Part shown: piece after piece, positions 8,220 to 14,831 of the stretch
How positions within the stretch are numbered: the stretch's first letter is position 1
How the letters are laid out: the number at the start of each line of letters is the position of its first letter
Assembly (NCBI GenBank): GCA_003511885.1
Contig: DOIX01000043.1
Span: 49,617-80,374 of the forward strand
Direction of reading: 5' to 3'
From: Cyanobacteria bacterium UBA11153
GTDB lineage: Bacteria > Cyanobacteriota > Cyanobacteriia > Cyanobacteriales > Coleofasciculaceae
Length of the DNA stretch: 30,758 nucleotides
Made by a program: the position numbers and the translations under genes
Notes under the pieces: generated by a model
What the model was told of the DNA's origin: nothing
Databases searched by the model: none
The model's input: the letters and a program-made list of their open reading frames with translations, nothing else

Positions 8220-8828
8220 ATGAGAAGAACTATTGGCTTATTCATTAGCCTCTTATTCGCACTGACGACTCTCTTTGCATCCATAGCTACAGCCCAGGAA
8301 CATTCATTCGGAAACAAATCATTTAATCAATACGAAGGTTACTTACATCCTACCCAAGAGCCAGGTCCAGCATTTGAGTCTCCAGCCCAAGGTTATGGCA
8401 TCCTCCGCGTCCCCCGCAATCTCAGCTCCGCTACGATTGATGTTAATATAGTCGGTGTTAATTTGGCTGATATCACCGCCTTTCATATCCATTGCGGTTC
8501 TCCAGGTGTCCTCGGTCCGATTATCGTTAACTTTGGTCAGTTTGGTGACTTAAAAAACACGATCAAAAATGGTCGCTTATCTGTTTCAATTACTAACGAA
8601 AATCTCACCTTTATCAAACAACCTCCACCACCACCTTCTCTCTCTGGTGGATTCAAATTACCTTTACCGGAAGGTTGTCCTAGCGAACTCAATCTTCCCG
8701 GGCAAGTAAATACGATCGCAGGTTTGGATGCTTTAGCCAGAAAAGGTGTGCTTTACTTTAATCTTCACACCAAAGAACATGAATTCTTTGGCGAAATGCG
8801 AGGTCAAATCTATCCCGCAGCCGGATAA
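8220..8828 (+). CDS. Secreted CHRD domain protein
   Basis: A 202-residue exported protein. A signal peptide (MRRTIGLFISLLFALTTLFA, cleavage probably after ATAQ or nearby) precedes a single CHRD domain. Domain signatures are ITAFHIHCGSPGVLGPIIVN (about residues 82-101) and the terminal LYFNLHTKEHEFFGEMRGQI, which match the H-I-H-x-G and Y-x-N-x-H-T-x-x-x-x-GE-x-RG-Q-I motifs of chordin-repeat proteins. CHRD proteins are secreted or surface-bound; the bacterial role is not defined. The insert between the two motifs holds a poly-Pro run and one Cys, which could pair with the Cys of the first motif. It is the last gene of the DUF4336-AraC-CHRD cluster. Confidence 0.88.
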   Translation: MRRTIGLFISLLFALTTLFASIATAQEHSFGNKSFNQYEGYLHPTQEPGPAFESPAQGYGILRVPRNLSSATIDVNIVGVNLADITAFHIHCGSPGVLGPIIVNFGQFGDLKNTIKNGRLSVSITNENLTFIKQPPPPPSLSGGFKLPLPEGCPSELNLPGQVNTIAGLDALARKGVLYFNLHTKEHEFFGEMRGQIYPAAG

Positions 8829-8980
8829 CTTGGTAATTTGAAATTTTGCCTTATCGGGCAGGGGGACAGGAGGCAGAGAAAAGGATTGGGGATGGTTTAT
8901 CTTTTTCAAGAATGTACAGTTTAAATACTCCCGCAGCTTATAAACTGTCAACTGTCCACTGCTATCAAAACATCAAAGAA

Positions 8981-9360
8981 GCTGAGAGCCACCGTCTTTT
9001 AAGCGGTGGACGAAAACGAGTAACGGGTTAAAACCCGTCGTGTTAACTCTGAAAAGTGCTAAAATTAGAGAACCCATCGCTCTCTTTGACGAACCATGCA
9101 GGATATCCATAACTGGACTCCGAGAGCAGAAACGTAGCCGCAAGGTTGGCGATGAGGAGGCTCTGGGACGCATCCTGGAGGGTAAATTAAATTGCCTGCG
9201 GAGGCAACCTGACGGGGACGGGTAACCGTCTAGTTAAGAGTCAAAGAAGCAGGAAGAAAAGTGGAGAGGCGCGTCTATGACTAGCGTCACCCTTCGCTAT
9301 CATACCGCCTCTTATTAACTTCTTAAGCGCTCCCCCAGCTTATAGCTGGGGGAGTACGTC
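8981..9360 (+). ncRNA. Orphan HEARO/omegaRNA-like structured RNA element (ISC/IS200-605-type remnant)
   Basis: About 380 bases with no convincing ORF and unusually dense secondary structure. Hairpins seen: CCACCG/CGGTGG (8989-9009), ACGGGTT/AACCCGT (9023-9038), TTGCCT-GCGG-AGGCAA (9192-9207), GACGG-GTAA-CCGTC (9217-9230), a long-range AGAGGCG/CGCCTCT pair (9265-9312) and an 11-bp terminal hairpin CTCCCCCAGCT/AGCTGGGGGAG (9330-9354). The order of motifs GCCGCAAGG, GGACGCATCCTGG, then a GNRA-like-capped hairpin followed by TAGTTAAG resembles HEARO, the guide RNA of IscB nucleases as I remember it. The right end (strong hairpin, then TACGTCAAG, no T-run) resembles IS200/IS605 right ends. No IscB or TnpB gene follows, so this would be a nuclease-less derivative. 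A decayed tnpB 3' end or another structured RNA are alternatives. Confidence 0.55.
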
Positions 9361-9648
9361 AAGTCAAATATAGGGGACTTTCTGGCAAGAGAGTGTCTCA
9401 GAATAGGTCAGAAATTTCCTCTGTGATGGCAGCAGCCGGAGAACGAATACCTCCGGCAAGTTACGGGCACGCAAGGTATCGGACAGCGTGCTTAACTTTA
9501 GATTGCTTTTATATGCCAAAATTCTCGATCTGTGTTAAACTGGTTCCAGATGATTGAATTCGGTTGTACAGTTTGTTTTTATTCATATCCCAAATTACAG
9601 ACCTCTCCGGATCTAAATCTCTACACCATTCGATTCTGGAGATATTCT
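9361..9648 (+). promoter_or_regulatory. Long 5' leader of the RNA-binding protein gene, with two hairpins
   Basis: About 290 bases upstream of the rbp start hold two clean stems, CCGGAG/CTCCGG (9436-9456) and GCACGC/GCGTGC (9467-9491), then an AT-rich stretch. Cold-regulated rbp genes of cyanobacteria are known to have long regulatory leaders. Part of this could instead be flank of the adjacent element. An in-frame ATG at 9532 would add 39 non-RRM residues and is rejected as the start. Confidence 0.4.
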
Positions 9649-9954
9649 ATGTCAATTTACGTCGGCAACCTTTCTTATGAGGTTGGAGAAGAGGACCTCA
9701 AGCAAGTATTTGCAGAATATGGTTCTGTCAAAAGCGTTCAATTACCCATCGACCGGGAAACTGGACGGGTAAGAGGCTTTGGCTTTGTCGAAATGTCCTC
9801 AGAAACAGAGGAAGGAGCAGCAATTGAGGCTCTTGACGGTGCTGAGTGGATGGGACGCAGCTTAAAAGTTAACAAAGCGAAACCCAAACCAGAAGGCGGT
9901 GGCGGTCGCCGTGGCGGTAATAGTGGCGGATACGGCGGCGGTCGCCGCTACTAA
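9649..9954 (+). CDS. rbp: Single-RRM glycine-rich RNA-binding protein (Rbp family)
   Basis: A 101-residue protein with one RNA recognition motif. RNP2 is IYVGNL (residues 3-8) and RNP1 is RGFGFVEM (42-49), with the usual aromatic residues for RNA stacking. A short Gly/Arg-rich tail (GGGGRRGGNSGGYGGGRRY) follows, as in cold-inducible cyanobacterial Rbp proteins. These act in the cytoplasm in RNA stability and localisation, and many are induced by cold. The ATG at 9649 has GGAG seven bases upstream and starts exactly at the conserved N-terminus. The next gene is rpsU; an rbp-rpsU neighbourhood is described for Anabaena. Two hairpins, one a terminator, separate the genes here. Confidence 0.93.
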   Translation: MSIYVGNLSYEVGEEDLKQVFAEYGSVKSVQLPIDRETGRVRGFGFVEMSSETEEGAAIEALDGAEWMGRSLKVNKAKPKPEGGGGRRGGNSGGYGGGRRY

Positions 9955-9993
9955 GGTTTATACTCTCAACGGTGAAGACCTAAATTCTCATAT

Positions 9994-10017
9994 CAATTCG
10001 CTCCAGCGAGCGAATTG
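9994..10017 (+). terminator. Perfect hairpin downstream of rbp
   Basis: CAATTCGCTC and GAGCGAATTG form a perfect 10-bp stem around a CAGC loop. There is no U-run after it, so it may be an mRNA 3' stabiliser or a processing site rather than a terminator. The true terminator is 30 bases further on. Confidence 0.55.
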
Positions 10018-10046
10018 AAAACCAAAAATTTAACTCTAAAGTCTTC

Positions 10047-10074
10047 AGGGCAGAGTTTAGATCTGCCCTTTTTT
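10047..10074 (+). terminator. Rho-independent terminator of rbp
   Basis: AGGGCAGA pairs with TCTGCCCT around a 7-base loop and is followed by six Ts. This is a textbook intrinsic terminator and separates rbp from rpsU. Confidence 0.9.
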
Positions 10075-10167
10075 GCCAAAAAATTGGTATAGAGTTTTCA
10101 AACTGGATAACAGTTATCAGCTCCAATAGTTAGCTAAACATTTAACCAGTTAATGTTAATAATTTAG

Positions 10168-10173
10168 TATAAT
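10168..10173 (+). promoter_or_regulatory. Candidate -10 element of rpsU
   Basis: TATAAT lies 53 bases before the rpsU start and after the rbp terminator. No clear -35 box is present at the usual spacing, so the promoter call is tentative. Confidence 0.4.
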
Positions 10174-10225
10174 AATTGCAGAATGCCCAAGCTCTCTGTC
10201 TTTATTAAAGGTATTATGTAACGCA

Positions 10226-10414
10226 ATGACACAAATAATTGTCGGTCAAAATGAAGGAATTGAGTCAGCTTTACGTCGGTTTAAGCGAGAAGTTTCCAAG
10301 GCGGGGATTTTCCCAGATTTAAAGAAGAATCGCCACTTTGAAACACCCGTGCAAAAACGCAAGCGTAAAGAGATGGCTATGCACAAGCAGCGGAAGAGAG
10401 GTTTCCGTATTTAA
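10226..10414 (+). CDS. rpsU: 30S ribosomal protein S21
   Basis: A 62-residue, very basic protein with the bS21 pattern: [30 protein letters not shown] followed by a Lys/Arg-rich C-terminal helix (VQKRKRKEM and KQRKRGF). bS21 binds the 30S platform near the anti-Shine-Dalgarno region and helps initiation. The length is normal. Translation starts at ATG 10226, at the conserved N-terminus. It follows rbp with an intervening terminator and probably its own promoter, and may be cold-regulated together with it. Confidence 0.95.
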   Translation: MTQIIVGQNEGIESALRRFKREVSKAGIFPDLKKNRHFETPVQKRKRKEMAMHKQRKRGFRI

Positions 10415-10415
10415 A

Positions 10416-10508
10416 GAAGGGATGGGGAATGGGGAGTGAGGAATGGTGAAGAGGGAGTGGGGAGTGGTGAATGTTAATTAGCAATTAGCAATTAGCAACT
10501 AACAACGA
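10416..10508. repeat. Degenerate heptamer arrays (GGGGAGT and TTAGCAA types)
   Basis: Between the convergent rpsU and DUF697 genes, a run of GGGGAAT/GGGGAGT/GAGGAAT-like heptamers (10422-10468) is followed by ATTAGCA/ATTAGCA units (10475-10500). They fill the gap, and no terminator hairpin could be seen. Confidence 0.6.
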
Positions 10509-10522
10509 GCCATTAGATCAAA

Positions 10523-11836
10523 TTAACCTTTACTTCCCTTAAACCTTTCTTTTGCTACCTGAAACGCCTCTGCCATCACAGCCTGAATTTTCTGCGAATC
10601 AGGTTTCTTACCTCCCATTAAATCGCCAAAATAAACGCAAGCGGCTTCACCTAAAGACCAAGTATAAGCGGCTGCCCAAGATGCAGCAATGACACTGCCT
10701 AAACCAGGGATAAATTTAACTAATTCTCTGCCAATAGCTTGGGCGAGAAAACCACCTGCGATCGCGCTTACTATACCTCCTGCTTGCGATGGTGTCAATA
10801 TTTGCCCGTAAAGTTTCCCCAAGAGCGTCACCATCGATACTTGTAAGGCAGTTAATACAGGCATTGTAGCAAAGGGGAGGGGTACAGCAGAGATAGTGGC
10901 TGCCATGACGGAAAAGGCTAACATATAACGCCGCCCTACATCTCGGTAAATGTTACCAATTTGGCTAGTAGCTTCTTTATCCAATAACTGATAAATGGCA
11001 CGGGATTCAGCTTCTGGAAGTAAATCGGCTAAAGAATCTCTCAGGGCTTCTAAGCCATAAAATACTGGGGTATAACCATCCTCTTCTAAAGTAAAATCGA
11101 TGAGGATAGATTTATTATATAGTCCAGTAAAATTTTCTTCAATTACAGTAAATCCTCGCTTAATTTCCGCCAAATCTGGTGGATATTCAGGATGATTATC
11201 TAGAGTAGGAGGATAAATTTCATGGAGACAAGTAACTGAGAGCAGACAGGGAATATTTGGATATTTTTGACGTAACTCCTGAACAATTTGTTTAAGGGTA
11301 TCGGTAGCGAAATCAGTAATTTTGACAGTTAAAATTAAGACTCTGGCGCTAGTAGATTCTGCCAAACTGCTAACCAATTCTTGAATAATCGTTTGAGTAT
11401 CTTGCTTGACATCACCCAATCCCACTGTATCTGTAAAAATTAATAAGGGTAATTCGTTAGCCGGATAAGCATAACGTTGGGTATGTTGGGTATGGGGACG
11501 AAATCCTTGTCCGATAATTTCGGCAGAAACTCCTGTCAATCCTCGCACAATTGAACTTTTTCCGGATTGGGGTTTGCCAATTAAAATTGCTTCTGTGGTA
11601 GGTAATTCGGCACGAACTTTTGCTAAAATTTCGGCAATTTCAGCTTCGCTGACGTTAAACCAGCCGACAATAATTTGGGAGAATTTTTCCACAGGTAAGA
11701 TTTGAGTGAATTTGGCGGTAGTATTTTGCCAAATACCCGCAATCCGGTTTTTCCAGGTATGATTAGTTTCTGCTGTTTTTGCTTTATCAGTTGGTTGAGA
11801 TTCTGGTAATGGTGAGTTATTATTTGGTTGAGTCAT
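10523..11836 (-). CDS. GTPase with C-terminal DUF697 membrane domain
   Basis: A 437-residue protein. After a polar N-terminus, an Era/dynamin-like G domain starts with the P-loop GKPQSGKS (87-94), has a switch region GFRPHTQHTQ, and a G3 motif DTVG (136-139) in IFTDTVGLGD. The canonical NKxD G4 motif is not seen; TCLHE stands in its place, so nucleotide specificity is uncertain. The last ~140 residues are hydrophobic helices rich in Ala, Gly and Pro, typical of DUF697 (as in YcjF and Era-like fusions), ending in a Lys-rich tail. Cyanobacteria carry several such genes; their role is thought to be membrane-associated but is not established. It lies 110 bases downstream of the next gene on the same strand. 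Confidence 0.82.
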   Translation of the reverse strand: MTQPNNNSPLPESQPTDKAKTAETNHTWKNRIAGIWQNTTAKFTQILPVEKFSQIIVGWFNVSEAEIAEILAKVRAELPTTEAILIGKPQSGKSSIVRGLTGVSAEIIGQGFRPHTQHTQRYAYPANELPLLIFTDTVGLGDVKQDTQTIIQELVSSLAESTSARVLILTVKITDFATDTLKQIVQELRQKYPNIPCLLSVTCLHEIYPPTLDNHPEYPPDLAEIKRGFTVIEENFTGLYNKSILIDFTLEEDGYTPVFYGLEALRDSLADLLPEAESRAIYQLLDKEATSQIGNIYRDVGRRYMLAFSVMAATISAVPLPFATMPVLTALQVSMVTLLGKLYGQILTPSQAGGIVSAIAGGFLAQAIGRELVKFIPGLGSVIAASWAAAYTWSLGEAACVYFGDLMGGKKPDSQKIQAVMAEAFQVAKERFKGSKG

Positions 11837-11945
11837 AGAATTAAAATTTAGGTTTAGAGGCTATTTATCCATAAATTAAGCTTCCAGGTTATGATGTCCT
11901 TAAACGCTAAAACCAATTCACAGTAAGTATTTGACTTTTGCTATC

Positions 11946-12545
11946 CTATTTGTCAGATTTATCAAAATTATCTGTATCGGTAATTTCCGCCATCATATCG
12001 TTTTTATATCTGGCATTTTTCAGCCTAAATGTTTTTGATAAATATTGGGATAAAATTCGATCCATTGTCTCCTTATGATCTAAAGGAATCTGCCAACTGC
12101 GCTTTGAGCAAAAAGGAATCCGTTGTTTCATCCAAACCGTTAACGTATTGCCTTTGTTACCCTGCCACTTGTACAAAGCAATTTCCTTCCATTCAACTAA
12201 GCCAAATCGAAAATAAATGCCATTTTCCCGAATTTCCAGTTTACTCAATCCCGCCCAGAAAAAATAAATAACGGTAGACCAATAGGAGATTGCCATATAA
12301 AAATAATAAGCAATTTTCTCATCTCCCAGGGCTGATAAATAGAAAAAATTAGTCGTGGGGACAATCGCCAGAATCAAAAGAATTGTCCCCGTGACTAACA
12401 TAATCTTATGTTCCGAAGGGACACCCAAATTCCACAGGAGGGCACCTGCCTGTTTTTTACGTCGAGGTTCTGTAATAATGTATGTCCAGGCAATTGCTGC
12501 GAATATCGCAAATAAACCGAGTAATGCCCTCTCTGCCCAAACCAT
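11946..12545 (-). CDS. Small membrane protein of unknown function (DUF5673-like)
   Basis: A 199-residue protein. Hydrophobic segments lie near residues 4-24, 48-68 and 82-97, the last followed by a cytoplasm-like domain with LEIRENGIYFRFGLVEWKEI (about 102-121) and the block YKWQGNKGNTLTVWM. The pattern of two or three membrane helices plus a basic PH-like strand region resembles DUF5673 proteins; this family match is from memory. It begins 13 bases after the stop of purH on the same strand, so it is probably read from the purH transcript, though a functional link is unknown. Confidence 0.6.
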   Translation of the reverse strand: MVWAERALLGLFAIFAAIAWTYIITEPRRKKQAGALLWNLGVPSEHKIMLVTGTILLILAIVPTTNFFYLSALGDEKIAYYFYMAISYWSTVIYFFWAGLSKLEIRENGIYFRFGLVEWKEIALYKWQGNKGNTLTVWMKQRIPFCSKRSWQIPLDHKETMDRILSQYLSKTFRLKNARYKNDMMAEITDTDNFDKSDK

Positions 12546-12558
12546 ATTTTCCCTTCTC

Positions 12559-14127
12559 TTAATGCAAAAAGTGACGGATGCCAGTCAACACCATAACTAA
12601 CCCTAACTCATTTGCGGCTTGAATGGAATCTTTATCTCGCATACTGCCCCCTGGTTGTACAATAGCTGTAATTCCGGCGGCAGCGGCTGTCCTTACAGAG
12701 TCGTCAAAGGGAAAGAAGCCATCACTAGCGAGACTCGCACCGTTGGCTTTTTCTCCAGCTTCTTCGAGAGCTATTTTAACGGAGCCGACGCGATTCATTT
12801 GACCTGCGCCAATGCCTAGCGTGGTGCGATCGCAAGTGACTACAATAGCATTGGACTTGACGTGCTTGCATACCTGCCAAGCAAATAATAATTCTGCTAA
12901 TTCGTCTGGCGTTGGTTGTTTTTCCGTGACTACTTGCCAGTTATCCGGAGATTCTACAATATCATCGGCCCCTTGGACTAATAATCCTCCAGCGATAACT
13001 TTGACTGTTTCAGTTGCACCTGCTTTTAAGTCTGGTAACAGTAAAACTCGGAGATTAGATTTAGCAGCAATGATTTCTTGGGCATCGGCTTCGCAGTCAG
13101 GTGCGACGATACATTCTAAAAAGGTTTTGGTTAATTCTGTGGCTGTGGCTGCGTCGATGGGTTGATTGAGGGCGACAATCCCGCCAAATGCTGATACTGA
13201 GTCAGCGTTGAAGGCTTTTTGATAGGCTTCTGATAGGGTAGTTCCGAGGGCTACGCCACAGGGATTATTATGTTTGATAATGACGGCGGCTGGGTTATCG
13301 GTAAATTCGGCAATAATTTGTCTGGCTGCTTCTAAATCTACTAGGTTGTTGTAACTTAATTCTTTGCCTTGAAGTTTGGTTGCGGCTGCCCATCCTGTGG
13401 GAATATTACCTGTTTGATACCAGGATGCGGGTTGATGGGGATTTTCGCCGTAGCGTAGAGTTTGTATTTGTGTGCCGGAGAGGATGAATTGAGGAGCGGA
13501 TGTAGTATCGATATTTTTTCCACTTTCTACTTCCCTCTCCCTACTTCCCAATAAATAAGTTGCGATCGCGCTATCGTAAGCGGCAGTATGGGAAAATGCT
13601 TCGATAGCGCAGGCTTGACGGAATTCTAGACTAGGTGAATTTCCTTCTTGCCGTAGTTGGGTGAGATAGGCTTCGTATTGATTGGGATTGCACAATACTG
13701 TGAGATGAGGATAATTTTTGGCACTAGCCCTTAGCATAGCCGGCCCGCCGATATCGATTTGTTCGATCGCTTCTGCTAAGGTAACCTTGGGTTTTGCGAT
13801 CGTCTCTTCAAAAGGATAGAGGTTTACGACTACTAAATCGATAGGGCGAATCAGGTTATTTTCCATGTCGGCTATATCCTGTGGGATATCCCGCCGCGCG
13901 AGAATTCCGCCGTGAATGCGAGGATGGAGGGTTTTGACTCTGCCTCCGAGAATTTCTGGATGTCCGGTATAATCTGACACCTTAGTTACAGGTAAGCCAG
14001 CCGCTTGCAAGGCTTTTGCTGTCCCGCCACTGCTGATTAAATCAAACTGGAACTCTTCTACCAGTTTACGTGCTAATTCGATGATTCCGGTTTTATCCGA
14101 TACACTCAGTAGTGCTAGACGCGCCAT
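12559..14127 (-). CDS. purH: Bifunctional AICAR formyltransferase / IMP cyclohydrolase
   Basis: A 522-residue cytoplasmic enzyme for the last two steps of purine synthesis: AICAR plus 10-formyl-THF to FAICAR, then ring closure to IMP. The N-terminal MGS-fold cyclohydrolase domain (about 1-195) begins LALLSVSDKTGI and contains LISSGGTAKAL and RVKTLHPRIHGGIL. The C-terminal formyltransferase domain contains LRYGENPHQ (224-232), GKELSYNNLVD and the catalytic KHNNPCG (285-291, Lys285-His286), ending DKDSIQAANELGLVMVLTGI. The length matches full-length PurH and no key motif is missing. The following membrane-protein gene is 13 bases away. Confidence 0.97.
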   Translation of the reverse strand: MARLALLSVSDKTGIIELARKLVEEFQFDLISSGGTAKALQAAGLPVTKVSDYTGHPEILGGRVKTLHPRIHGGILARRDIPQDIADMENNLIRPIDLVVVNLYPFEETIAKPKVTLAEAIEQIDIGGPAMLRASAKNYPHLTVLCNPNQYEAYLTQLRQEGNSPSLEFRQACAIEAFSHTAAYDSAIATYLLGSREREVESGKNIDTTSAPQFILSGTQIQTLRYGENPHQPASWYQTGNIPTGWAAATKLQGKELSYNNLVDLEAARQIIAEFTDNPAAVIIKHNNPCGVALGTTLSEAYQKAFNADSVSAFGGIVALNQPIDAATATELTKTFLECIVAPDCEADAQEIIAAKSNLRVLLLPDLKAGATETVKVIAGGLLVQGADDIVESPDNWQVVTEKQPTPDELAELLFAWQVCKHVKSNAIVVTCDRTTLGIGAGQMNRVGSVKIALEEAGEKANGASLASDGFFPFDDSVRTAAAAGITAIVQPGGSMRDKDSIQAANELGLVMVLTGIRHFLH

Positions 14128-14239
14128 GAATTTATTCCTCTCTCCAATTGGGAAAGTCTATCGCTATATTTATGTTTTTGTATATTACACTCCATTGGCT
14201 ACCAGAACTCGAACGATTACTCCTAGCAGCCAGAAGGAT

Positions 14240-14360
14240 GACTATTTAACCGGGCGTTGCCAGTTAGGGCTGACTGAATGAAAAAGTCGGATCGTGAGGG
14301 CGGGGAACTCAAGAGCAACAGGCAAGGGTTTTCATACTGCTTTAACCCGACGAGCGATCG
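14240..14360. other. GC-richer structured block between purH and pckA, unassigned
   Basis: The 704-base gap between divergent purH and pckA holds a block that is less AT-rich than its surroundings and can fold (CAGT/ACTG around 14258-14273, and TTGCC with GGCAA). A 76-residue minus-strand frame over it (14223-14453) does not look like a protein I know. It may be an RNA gene, a mobile-element remnant or chance. The rest of the gap holds a CRISPR relic and the pckA promoter region. Confidence 0.2.
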
Positions 14361-14497
14361 AAAAATGCCAGGATTTTGAGATGAAAGAAAGCTAATAATG
14401 CCACTTTTGGGTTGAAAAAAAACGGTAAAATCATTCTCTGGTAAGTGTTCCAATTTAACCTATTTTCTTATCCCCTTCTCCCATCAAACAGATTATA

Positions 14498-14606
14498 GTT
14501 TAAATATGCTCAAATCCCTTTGAGGGATTGAAACGAATCTATCAAAGACGAAAGAATTATTTACAATGCGGAGAAACAGACTAAAATCCATTTTAAGGAT
14601 TGAATC
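14498..14606 (+). CRISPR. Degenerate one-spacer CRISPR remnant, no cas genes
   Basis: The 37-base segment 14498-14534 begins GTTTAAAT and ends in the palindrome AATCCCT-TTG-AGGGATT followed by GAAAC, the layout of a standard cyanobacterial CRISPR repeat. A second 37-base segment (14570-14606) matches it at 26 positions, including AAATCC, TTT and GGATTGAA. The 35-base interval 14535-14569 has the length of a spacer, giving a 72-base period. The second copy has the decay expected of a trailer-end repeat. No cas gene is in the window, so this is an orphan relic or a chance palindrome. Confidence 0.5.
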
Positions 14607-14772
14607 TATGCAATATTTGCATATAAACCATTTGAGTGAAGCTGAAACATACTAACTAAGTTCCCTACTCCCCATTAGCTATAAGCCCAATTTATCAATA
14701 CAGGTACGGGAGAGCCATTAATACTAAGAAATTATTAATTTTCCCAAACATTAGCCGATTTTTGATAAAACA

Positions 14773-14798
14773 GATACAAATATTCTCTTATTTGTATC
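14773..14798 (+). promoter_or_regulatory. Perfect 10-bp inverted repeat upstream of pckA (candidate operator)
   Basis: GATACAAATA and TATTTGTATC are separated by TTCTCT, 33 bases before the pckA start. The symmetry and position fit a dimeric regulator site or an mRNA hairpin just ahead of the ribosome binding site (AAAGGAGGGA at 14817-14826). The regulator is unknown. Confidence 0.5.
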
Positions 14799-14831
14799 AC
14801 TGTTAACCTTTTTAGCAAAGGAGGGACTGGG

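Noticed and set aside
9040..9225. 61-codon plus-strand open frame inside the structured element
   Set aside because: It runs through several perfect hairpins and has no protein-family features, so an RNA explains the sequence better.
9330..9354. Terminator call for the CTCCCCCAGCT hairpin
   Set aside because: The 11-bp stem is not followed by a T-run but by TACGTCAAG, which fits an element end better.
14165..14240. A TTCGA-containing stretch on the minus strand that looks like a tRNA T-arm
   Set aside because: A T-loop-like GTTCGAGT is present, but no matching acceptor stem, D-arm or proper anticodon arm could be laid out over about 73 bases.
14223..14453. 76-codon minus-strand open frame between purH and pckA
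   Set aside because: Low-complexity, Leu/Ser/Pro-rich translation with no conserved motif. Treated as non-coding.
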